Origin: Lentisphaeria bacterium
Lineage (GTDB): Bacteria > Verrucomicrobiota > Lentisphaeria > Victivallales > GWF2-50-93
Direction: 5' to 3'
Assembly (NCBI GenBank): GCA_020056205.1
Contig: JAGVIF010000171.1
Span: 1-5,625, forward strand
DNA length: 5,625 nucleotides
A program made the position numbers and the translations under genes. Every line of letters starts with the position of its first letter. The stretch's first letter is position 1. Positions 1 through 5,321 of this stretch are shown here, one piece after another. Below the pieces are notes generated by a model, which saw only the letters and a list, made by a program, of their open reading frames with translations, was not told where the DNA came from and did no database searches.

Positions 1-20
1 CGGAGATAGGAAAAACAGTG

Positions 21-45
21 AACATCGAACATTCAACATCGAATG
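21..45. repeat. Short direct/inverted repeat at left edge
   Basis: AACATCGAA occurs twice, at 21-29 and 35-43, with a 14-bp period. CATTC (30-34) and GAATG (41-45) also form a small inverted repeat around the second copy. Further along, CCAAATC occurs twice between about 95 and 109, and CCAAAT/ATTTGG flank an A-rich stretch at about 102-122. Low-complexity families of this style (AACATCGAAC, CATTCAACATTC) are common between genes in PVC and related metagenome genomes; that is recollection. Only a genome-wide count would show whether this copy belongs to a dispersed family. I see no gene in 1-249. Confidence 0.4.
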
Positions 46-187
46 AATGCAATGAGTAAGGGAGACTGGATGATTAAAAAATAATAAAATCTCCAAATCA
101 CCAAATCGAAAAATAATTTGGGGTTCTTCACTCCTCACGATATTTTCATCGAAGGAAAAATAATTTAAAAATAGTTGAAGGTTGCGC

Positions 188-215
188 TTGAACGTTTAAT
201 GCGCGCTGTTATATT
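188..215 (+). promoter_or_regulatory. Probable promoter of the Fur-family regulator gene
   Basis: TTGAAC at 188-193 resembles a -35 box and TATATT at 210-215 a -10 box, with a 16-bp spacer. Transcription would start near 222, about 28 bases before the ATG at 250. The Fur-box-like palindrome at 213-231 covers the -10 end and the start point, where a repressor would block initiation. This arrangement argues for translation from 250 and not from the in-frame TTG at 175, which would lie upstream of the promoter. The call rests on consensus matching only. Confidence 0.4.
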
Positions 216-231
216 GCGATTGATTCTCAAT
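213..231. promoter_or_regulatory. Fur-box-like operator (autoregulatory)
   Basis: ATTGCGATTGATTCTCAAT is a 19-bp interrupted palindrome in the 9-1-9 layout of classical Fur boxes; 7 of 9 arm positions are complementary. It lies 18 bp before the regulator's ATG and over its probable -10 region. Its sequence is closely shared with the palindrome at 695-713 (15 of 19 identical in the same register), the only other such site I found. Negative autoregulation is common in the Fur family, so this is the expected place for the operator. Which metal or signal acts through it cannot be read from the sequence. Confidence 0.6.
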
Positions 232-249
232 TTCCTAAAGATCGTATCG

Positions 250-678
250 ATGGCACTCAAAACAAAATCTCAGTTTCAAAACTTTCTGAAGCAGCAAGGG
301 TTGAAGTGGACGCCGGAGAGGGAGAGGGTTTTTCAGGAAGCCTCCGTCATGGAAGGCCACTTCGAGGCTGAAGAACTTGCCTACCGCCTCCGAAAGAAGG
401 GGAGCCGAATTTCTAAGGCAACCGTTTACCGGACTTTGCCTCTTTTGGTTCGGACAGGTCTCATCAAAGACGTGATTCATGGGGAGAAGCACCAGCACTA
501 CGAACATATCCATGAGGAGAACTTACATGATCACTTAATCTGTTTAAAATGTGGAAAGATTGTGGAGTTTGAAGAAGAGTCCTTAACAAAAATAGAGAGA
601 AAGGTCTGCGCAAAGTATCAGTTTCAGCCTCAGAAGATTTTGATAGAGATTTTCGGCTGTTGCAGGGAATGCCGGTAA
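250..678 (+). CDS. Fur-family metal-responsive transcriptional repressor
   Basis: This is a 142-aa cytoplasmic dimeric regulator of the Fur/PerR/Zur family, which represses iron-uptake or peroxide-defence genes when metal-bound. An N-terminal winged helix (about residues 9-75) carries the recognition-helix pattern SKATVYRTLPLL near 55-66. The metal and dimerisation part has H37, E85, the H93-D-H95 motif and two structural zinc pairs, C98-x2-C101 and C138-x2-C141. Length matches the usual 135-150 aa. The ATG at 250 is preferred over the in-frame TTG at 175 because the protein then begins where Fur proteins usually begin and because promoter and operator lie between the two. The Shine-Dalgarno is weak (CTAAAG, 235-240). 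The glutamate at 85, where PerR has the aspartate that supports metal-catalysed oxidation, leans towards Fur rather than PerR. However, the possible rubrerythrin remnant downstream is a PerR-type neighbour, so the subtype is open. Confidence 0.9.
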   Translation: MALKTKSQFQNFLKQQGLKWTPERERVFQEASVMEGHFEAEELAYRLRKKGSRISKATVYRTLPLLVRTGLIKDVIHGEKHQHYEHIHEENLHDHLICLKCGKIVEFEEESLTKIERKVCAKYQFQPQKILIEIFGCCRECR

Positions 679-694
679 TTTTTTTTAAATTTTA

Positions 695-713
695 ATTGAG
701 AATAAATCTCAAT
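695..713. promoter_or_regulatory. Second Fur-box-like operator, before the 78-aa gene
   Basis: ATTGAGAATAAATCTCAAT is a 19-bp palindrome with 8 of 9 arm positions complementary around a central A at 704. It sits 19 bp before the ATG at 733. It differs at only four positions from the site at 213-231. An overlapping smaller palindrome, CAATCGCTATTG (710-721), follows and may extend the site. A gene downstream of a regulator-matched palindrome is probably repressed by that regulator. I could not place a convincing -35/-10 pair; TTGAGA (696-701) with TATTGC (717-722) has a 15-bp spacer and is only a candidate. Confidence 0.6.
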
Positions 714-732
714 CGCTATTGCGTAAAACTCA

Positions 733-969
733 ATGGAAAATTCAAAATTCAACTGCGGCTACGAAAATGCCAGGTCTAAACTCGATGAAATTTTCAGAAA
801 TTTCTTCGAACATGACGGCTATGCGAATCTGCAGGTTGACATTAAGATCCTTAAGAAAGGGCAAAAGGAGATAATCATCAGGGCGGGGAAAGAGTATCGC
901 TACGTCGCAGACTATATCGTTGACACGACACTAGCCCCATCCGCGAATTATACGAATGAAACGAAGTAA
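733..969 (+). CDS. Small conserved-looking protein of unknown function, probable Fur-regulon member
   Basis: This 78-aa protein is soluble, with no signal peptide or membrane segment. The N-terminal half is helical and acidic (ENARSKLDEIFRNFFEHDGY), followed by an alternating basic/hydrophobic stretch (VDIKILKKGQKEIIIRAGKE, about 36-55) that looks like two beta strands. The last 15 residues look disordered. There is one cysteine (residue 8) and no metal-binding cluster. Reasons to call it real: it starts just after a Fur-box-like palindrome, fills the gap after the regulator in the same direction, and has a compact alpha-beta pattern. No Shine-Dalgarno is evident before the ATG. It lies 54 bp after the regulator and 30 bp before the MNDIKG start. 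I do not recognise the family; a role in the metal or oxidative response is inferred from position only. Confidence 0.7.
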   Translation: MENSKFNCGYENARSKLDEIFRNFFEHDGYANLQVDIKILKKGQKEIIIRAGKEYRYVADYIVDTTLAPSANYTNETK

Positions 970-986
970 GAAAAAAATAATTAATG

Positions 987-1020
987 AGGAGGATCTTTAA
1001 TGAACGATATCAAAGGTTAA
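987..1020 (+). pseudogene. Strong RBS with a six-codon ORF (MNDIKG), possible rubrerythrin gene remnant
   Basis: A perfect AGGAGG (987-992), seven bases before an ATG (1000-1002), is the strongest Shine-Dalgarno on the plus strand of the window, yet the frame ends after MNDIKG at TAA 1018-1020. Rubrerythrins commonly open with a short M-x-x-[IL]-K-G segment followed by TKTEKNL, and rubrerythrin genes often sit beside Fur/PerR genes. The likeliest reading is therefore a rubrerythrin gene whose body was deleted just after codon 6. No rubrerythrin residues (EEN/ExxH helices) can be read in the following 150 bases. Six residues are far too few for homology, so a leader peptide or a chance ATG remains possible. 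Confidence 0.4.
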
Positions 1021-1073
1021 AGCCTTGTAAGCCGCTATGATATTTCAATTATCAAGGTGGCTTGTGCAAGGTT
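1021..1073 (+). repeat. Nested imperfect hairpin directly after the MNDIKG stop
   Basis: Three stacked helices can be drawn. The outer pairs 1021-1027 with 1067-1073 (AGCCTTG with CAAGGTT, one G-U). The middle pairs AAGCC 1029-1033 with GGCTT 1059-1063. The inner pairs TGATA 1038-1042 with TATCA 1050-1054 around a 7-nt loop. The element starts at the base after the stop codon and has no U tract, so it is not a standard terminator. It may be a structured leader for the pseudopilin transcript, a rearrangement scar, or a small palindromic repeat element. Confidence 0.45.
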
Positions 1074-1103
1074 ATGTGAAAACATTTGCATCCTGTCGGG
1101 GTG

Positions 1104-1152
1104 AGCCTGAAGGAGAAAAGAAGAGAAAAGAGTAAAATAAAGATTTCAGGCT
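1104..1152 (+). promoter_or_regulatory. 8-bp stem with polypurine loop in the pseudopilin 5' leader
   Basis: AGCCTGAA (1104-1111) is perfectly complementary to TTCAGGCT (1145-1152). The 33-base loop between them is almost entirely purine and contains a decoy GGAG at 1112-1115. The right arm ends eight bases before the genuine ribosome binding site (CAGGAG, 1161-1166). A hairpin here could influence ribosome access or mRNA stability of the pseudopilin message. Regulation is inference; only the complementarity is seen. Confidence 0.4.
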
Positions 1153-1171
1153 TAATATAACAGGAGATAAG

Positions 1172-2002
<831 letters not shown>

Positions 2003-2012
2003 TAAAAATAAC

Positions 2013-2771
2013 ATGGCGCATATCATGAAAAGACCCATAAAAGTTAGAAAAAGCGAATTCAACACGCTTGTCGCTGAAGCCACTCTTGACTTGTACAGGA
2101 AGAAAAAAAAACTCAGTGTTAGGGAAAACCGTTTCAAAAAGGCGTTGTCATCAATATATATAAAAACAATGCTGTTTTTGCTCCTTATATGCTTTGCGGG
2201 TTGGAGGATTTACGGGTTCATTGACAAGTCGGGCGATGCCGGCAAACCCGATGAAAATGATATAGGGAAGGGGGTTGCAGGAACCGTCAACAGCCTTAGC
2301 AGGGACGGCGACAAGATAGTCGTAGTGCCCATGTTCGGAAGGGACAATCCGTTATACGTCCGGCGGATTAAGGCGATAAGGGATAGCTTGACTGAAAAGC
2401 TTTCAATGAATGAATATTGGACAGTTGACTGCGGAACGTATGATCCTGAGGACAACCCGGATATCTCGCCGTCAATTGAAAAGGCCTTGGAATCATTTCC
2501 GGATTCGCGAATTGTAGTCGTAGTTTCCGGCGGGAGGCTGCCGAACATGAAGCCTTCAAATGAAATCAAGAAGTTTCTGGCTTCAGGGGGCTTGTTCGTG
2601 TTTCTCGGAGAAGTAGACCGTGGGTCGAACCTGACGGAATTCATTTCGGGCACGAAATCAGTGTTGCTCGCCAGAAGGACTTCGTTGATCATGGAGAGAG
2701 GGTTCAAGGAATATCCTCAGATGCCAGAGGGATATTTCAAGGAGAACTTCGTGAAGATTTCCGGTAGTTGA
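2013..2771 (+). CDS. Single-pass membrane protein of unknown function, operon partner of the pseudopilin
   Basis: This 252-aa protein has a strongly basic cytoplasmic N-terminus (about 1-47, including a KKKK run near 30-33) and one membrane helix at about 49-70 (MLFLLLICFAGWRIYGFI). A C-terminal domain of about 180 residues follows, probably periplasmic. That domain has alternating hydrophobic strands (KIVVVPMF about 101-108, RIVVVVSGG about 166-174) and a glycine-rich turn plus strand (ASGGLFVFLGE, 190-200). This suggests a Rossmann-like or class I amidotransferase-like (ThuA/DUF4350-type) fold. That is a pattern guess: I see no catalytic triad. The start could be M1 or M5 (ATG at 2025); neither has a Shine-Dalgarno, consistent with translational coupling to the pseudopilin ten bases upstream. 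It may anchor or service that protein. Codons 30-33 include a run of nine A's (2103-2111), a place where slippage or base-call errors could occur. Confidence 0.8.
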   Translation: MAHIMKRPIKVRKSEFNTLVAEATLDLYRKKKKLSVRENRFKKALSSIYIKTMLFLLLICFAGWRIYGFIDKSGDAGKPDENDIGKGVAGTVNSLSRDGDKIVVVPMFGRDNPLYVRRIKAIRDSLTEKLSMNEYWTVDCGTYDPEDNPDISPSIEKALESFPDSRIVVVVSGGRLPNMKPSNEIKKFLASGGLFVFLGEVDRGSNLTEFISGTKSVLLARRTSLIMERGFKEYPQMPEGYFKENFVKISGS

Positions 2772-2836
2772 AGCTTTCTGTGAGTGTCAAACGGCGGCGT
2801 TGACCTAAGTTTTGCGGTTCAATCGGCCGAATTTAA

Positions 2837-3025
2837 ACTAAGTTCTTGATAATAAACGATGCACCTACGCCGCACTGCTCAAACGCAAAATGTAGGTTGA
2901 ACCCCGTCTGCGGGGGGAAGATCACCGAGGATGCGAATTCGGTCCGAAAATCAGGATCGAGAGAGACGGTTACATTTGTATCCAAGAGGCAAGTTCTATC
3001 GTTCATAGAACTTGATTTGAAGTAG
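2837..3025 (+). pseudogene. Possible C-terminal remnant of a lost gene
   Basis: The plus frame is open from after TAA 2834-2836 to TAG 3023-3025, with no plausible start codon or RBS. Its last third reads ETVTFVSKRQVLSFIELDLK, an alternating strand-like ending of the kind that closes beta-sandwich C-termini of many exported hydrolases. The TAG is immediately followed by the terminator hairpin, which is where a real gene would end. I cannot name a family, and 62 open codons can arise by chance. The alternative is a plain 3' untranslated region of the upstream operon. Confidence 0.25.
2991..3013. repeat. Perfect 9-bp hairpin before the terminator
   Basis: AAGTTCTAT (2991-2999) and ATAGAACTT (3005-3013) are perfectly complementary around a 5-base loop. 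It has no U tract on either strand and sits 12 bases before the terminator stem. It could stabilise 3' ends of the plus-strand transcript or be a protein-binding palindrome. Confidence 0.45.
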
Positions 3026-3050
3026 CGCAAGCCTTTGGCTTGCGTTTTTT
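3026..3050 (+). terminator. Rho-independent terminator
   Basis: CGCAAGCC (3026-3033) pairs perfectly with GGCTTGCG (3037-3044) around a 3-base loop and is followed by six T's (3045-3050). The orientation is plus-strand only, since no T run follows on the minus strand. It would stop transcription of the pseudopilin operon, 255 bp after its last stop codon, before it runs into the convergent sulfatase gene. The long distance, and its position one base after an in-frame TAG, suggest it originally belonged to a gene now lost from 2772-3025. Confidence 0.88.
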
Positions 3051-3075
3051 CCTTGATGTGCCATAATCGTCCCGA

Positions 3076-4380
3076 TTAGAGCTTGCCTTTTTTCTTTGTC
3101 TTGTTGCCGGCGACTGCCGGCGCTGCAGGATGCTGGTCTATGATGGTCTGAAGGCTTTTCCTGGCGGCGATGGCTTCTGCGTCGTCGGAGTCTGCCGCGA
3201 CAGGTATCTCCTTGAAGGGAGCTTCCTTCATGTCGAATAGTTCTCCGTTGTTCGCGAGTTTCCAGCGCGAATTTCGCGCATATGATTCGCCTTTGAGTTC
3301 TACATATACCCATTCGCGAGGAGTTCCTTTCCCGCCCTTTATCTGCGATGCGAAGCTGTGTCCGTCAATTGTTACACCCTCGGGCAACTCGCCTCTTCCG
3401 AGTTCGGCGAACGTCGGGAAGAAGTCGCTGAAATCGGTAAGATCATGGTTCTCCTTGCCTTCCGGCGCTACACCGGTCCAGCTGACAAGCAACGGGACGC
3501 GGCTACCGCCTTCGAGCATGGAGCCCTTGGCTCCGTTAAGACGCTTGCCCCCGATGGTCGCCTGTTCCTCTCCAAAGGCTGCGGTTCCATTGTCGCCAGT
3601 GAAGACGATCAGGGTGTCCTTGCGCAAACCGAGCTTTTCGAGTTCGTCTGCGAGCTGTCCGACAAGTTTGTCCATGTAGGCATTATTGTCGGCATAGAAA
3701 TCCTTGCTGTCCTCCTTGCTGTCAGGAGTGCGCAGTATCTTGCCGTGCATGTGGGCCATGGAATAATGGACGTAGAAAGGCTTCTCCTTGTTGCGTTTCA
3801 TGAAGTCCACCAGGAACTTGTGCATTACATCGGGCATGTACTCGTTGTCGGCAAGTTGCTTCTCCCTGCCGTTTTCCATGTATCCCGCCTTCTGGCTTTT
3901 CCAGTATCTGCCGCTGCCGGCGAAGGTGATGTATTCCTCGAAGCCCCATTCGCCTGGACCGAGGCAGATCTGTCCCCATTTTCCAACAAGCGCGGTAGCG
4001 TATCCGGCCCTCTTCATGACTGTCGGCATCATTATCTCCTTTTCCGGGCTGACAGCTTCATGGCTCTTGTTGCTTATCAGACCTGTACGGAAAGGATATC
4101 TGCCGGTCAGAGACTGGCATCTTGATGGTCCGCATAGGGGAGTGGAATAGCAGTATTCAAACTTTATTCCGGTGGCGGCGAGCTTGTCAATGCAAGGGGT
4201 CTTGAACTTGTCAGACCCGTAGCAACCGATGTTTCCGATGCCTACATCGTCAGTGAGTATGAATATGATGTTTGGTTTGCGCGCCGACACATTACCTTCT
4301 GCCAGACCTTCATAGCATCTTGAGATGGCCAGGGCGGCTATGCCGAGCCCGGAGGCCCTTAGAAATTCGCGACGGTTCAT
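3076..4380 (-). CDS. Tat-exported Cys-type sulfatase (arylsulfatase family)
   Basis: This 434-aa sulfatase of the alkaline-phosphatase superfamily hydrolyses sulfate esters, probably on a sulfated glycan; the exact substrate is unknown. It has a twin-arginine signal (NRREFL at 2-7, hydrophobic stretch to about 20). The core contains D44-D45 metal ligands, the formylglycine motif C83-G-P-S-R87 followed by LTGRYP, K134-W135, H210/H212, D263-N264, and K285 ahead of EGGSRVP. C83 must be converted to formylglycine by a maturase not encoded here. The usual GKWHLG block reads GKWGQI, lacking the histidine; the following LGPGEWGFEEYITFAGSGRY is consistent with a sulfatase subgroup having GKWxQ (recollection). 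The C-terminus is lysine-rich (NKTKKKGKL). AGGAGG lies four bases before the ATG (4385-4390), and the ATG overlaps the upstream glycosyltransferase stop in ATGA, so translation is probably coupled. It likely acts in the periplasm or at the cell surface. Confidence 0.95.
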   Translation of the reverse strand: MNRREFLRASGLGIAALAISRCYEGLAEGNVSARKPNIIFILTDDVGIGNIGCYGSDKFKTPCIDKLAATGIKFEYCYSTPLCGPSRCQSLTGRYPFRTGLISNKSHEAVSPEKEIMMPTVMKRAGYATALVGKWGQICLGPGEWGFEEYITFAGSGRYWKSQKAGYMENGREKQLADNEYMPDVMHKFLVDFMKRNKEKPFYVHYSMAHMHGKILRTPDSKEDSKDFYADNNAYMDKLVGQLADELEKLGLRKDTLIVFTGDNGTAAFGEEQATIGGKRLNGAKGSMLEGGSRVPLLVSWTGVAPEGKENHDLTDFSDFFPTFAELGRGELPEGVTIDGHSFASQIKGGKGTPREWVYVELKGESYARNSRWKLANNGELFDMKEAPFKEIPVAADSDDAEAIAARKSLQTIIDQHPAAPAVAGNKTKKKGKL

Positions 4381-5270
4381 GCTTCCTCCTGAAAAAGAAC
4401 CACATTATTACGGAATACCGGACACAACGGAAGGACAGCGATTTTTATTGTGGAATGGCCTAGTGCGCCCCAAATAGAAGGGTCGGTGCTCTTATGGAAT
4501 ACGACGGTTCTTGTGCCGAGGAATGCCGCGAGATGCGCAGGCCCGGAGTCATTTCCCAAGAAGAGGGAGGATTTTCCGATAAGGTCGGCGAGTTCAATTG
4601 CGCTTTTCGGAGCCACGACATCGCAATTGTTGAAATATTTATTATAACCACGTTCTATTTCTACATGTCCGAGAATGAATTTAACGTTACTATGACCTGA
4701 TTTTTTCAGGAGATTGGCGGCTTCAAGATAAAATTCCGGAGCCCAATTCTTCTTTAAGCTTCCACTTCCCGGATGAATCAGCGCGCGCTTGCTCTTTTTA
4801 AATTTGAAGACCGGAATGTAATATAGAGCCGCCTTTGTTTCAGACATTGAAAATAATCTGCGAATTTCGCGAAGATGGTATTCCGCAACATGGATTTTAT
4901 CATTTTCATCCGGAAATGGATTTATCACGGCGATCGGCAGCGTTGTTTTGAAAAGAATGAAATTTGCGAAATTCGCATCTTTCATCCAGAATATTCCACC
5001 TTCGTGTCTTTCAAGGATGCTAGGCCATTCCTCTCCAGAGAAGAAAGAGGCGAGTTCTGAGGATTCAGCATTGATCCAGGAATCCAGAATACCGAGCTTG
5101 ACGGCAAGCGACATGTAATCGGGCTTTCCTATTCCGTGGAAATGAAGCGACGGCAGTTTTTTCCTGAGAGATAAAATAGCCGGCCACGTCAGGATGAAAT
5201 CACCGAGCGCGCCACGATGGCAGATATGGAAATATTTTTTGCTTTTCGCAACGTCAAATATGGTATTCAA
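4377..5270 (-). CDS. Family 9 glycosyltransferase (heptosyltransferase-like)
   Basis: A GT9/WaaF-like enzyme that transfers a sugar from a nucleotide donor to lipopolysaccharide core or another surface glycan at the inner face of the membrane. With the TTG start it is 297 aa, somewhat short for the family (about 320-360). Motifs: RGALGD at 19-24 in the N-terminal Rossmann half, HPGSG at 166-170 with KKNW after it, the donor-binding GNDSGPAHLAA at 239-249, and STDPSIWG at 261-268. The C-terminus is trimmed and overlaps the sulfatase ATG by 4 bp. The start is uncertain. The TTG at 5270 has no Shine-Dalgarno, and the frame stays open upstream to a TAG near 5414 with no ATG, GTG or TTG. An AAGGAG lies too far away, at 5309-5314. 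The true start may use a rare codon or have been damaged. Acceptor and sugar cannot be assigned. Confidence 0.88.
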   Translation of the reverse strand: MNTIFDVAKSKKYFHICHRGALGDFILTWPAILSLRKKLPSLHFHGIGKPDYMSLAVKLGILDSWINAESSELASFFSGEEWPSILERHEGGIFWMKDANFANFILFKTTLPIAVINPFPDENDKIHVAEYHLREIRRLFSMSETKAALYYIPVFKFKKSKRALIHPGSGSLKKNWAPEFYLEAANLLKKSGHSNVKFILGHVEIERGYNKYFNNCDVVAPKSAIELADLIGKSSLFLGNDSGPAHLAAFLGTRTVVFHKSTDPSIWGALGHSTIKIAVLPLCPVFRNNVVLFQEEA

Positions 5271-5308
5271 GAGACTATGTCTGCGCGAAATGCTTTCGGC
5301 GTCGAGCG

Positions 5309-5314
5309 CTCCTT
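5309..5314 (-). promoter_or_regulatory. Orphan Shine-Dalgarno-like site upstream of the glycosyltransferase
   Basis: AAGGAG on the minus strand, shortly after the membrane-protein stop (5322-5324), is where the ribosome binding site of the next gene should be. At the proper distance there is no in-frame ATG, GTG or TTG. An ACG at 5302-5300 lies in another frame, which closes at the TGA overlapping the TTG start codon. The in-frame candidates are ATT at 5291 and TTG at 5270, 17 and 38 bases beyond the site. Either a non-standard start is used or a base change has removed the original ATG. Confidence 0.35.
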
Positions 5315-5321
5315 TTTTAAT

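Larger units (their letters stand above)
2772..3075. other. Convergent intergenic region between pseudopilin operon and sulfatase
   Basis: About 300 bases without a convincing intact gene. It holds a long-range imperfect inverted repeat (2799-2819 against 2882-2902; ACCTA and TTTTGCG blocks pair, with a loop of about 62 bases). It also contains a possible decayed coding tail ending at 3025, a perfect 9-bp hairpin (2991-3013) and a rho-independent terminator (3026-3050). A 65-codon minus-strand frame (2833-3030) is also open but has no ribosome binding site and no recognisable motif. A small structured RNA ending at the terminator is an alternative reading, but I found no good promoter for it. 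Confidence 0.5.

Noticed and set aside
59..84. AGGGAG followed by ATG ATT AAA AAA TAA (four-codon ORF)
   Set aside because: Too short and inside low-complexity sequence; nothing suggests translation.
175..249. Extending the Fur-family regulator to the in-frame TTG at 175
   Set aside because: The extra 25 residues do not resemble Fur N-termini, and the probable promoter and operator lie inside this segment.
654..686. Possible terminator at the end of the regulator gene (CGGC/GCCG stem and eight T's)
   Set aside because: Only four base pairs with a 13-base loop and four bases before the T run; too weak to call.
2210..2707. 165-codon minus-strand open frame
   Set aside because: Lies wholly opposite the membrane-protein gene, has no RBS or domain, and its content reflects the complementary frame.
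2833..3030. 65-codon minus-strand open frame in the intergenic region
   Set aside because: No RBS or recognisable motif, and it covers hairpins and part of the terminator stem; probably chance.
3358..4125. 255-codon plus-strand open frame
   Set aside because: Antisense shadow of the sulfatase, whose catalytic motifs are clear on the minus strand.
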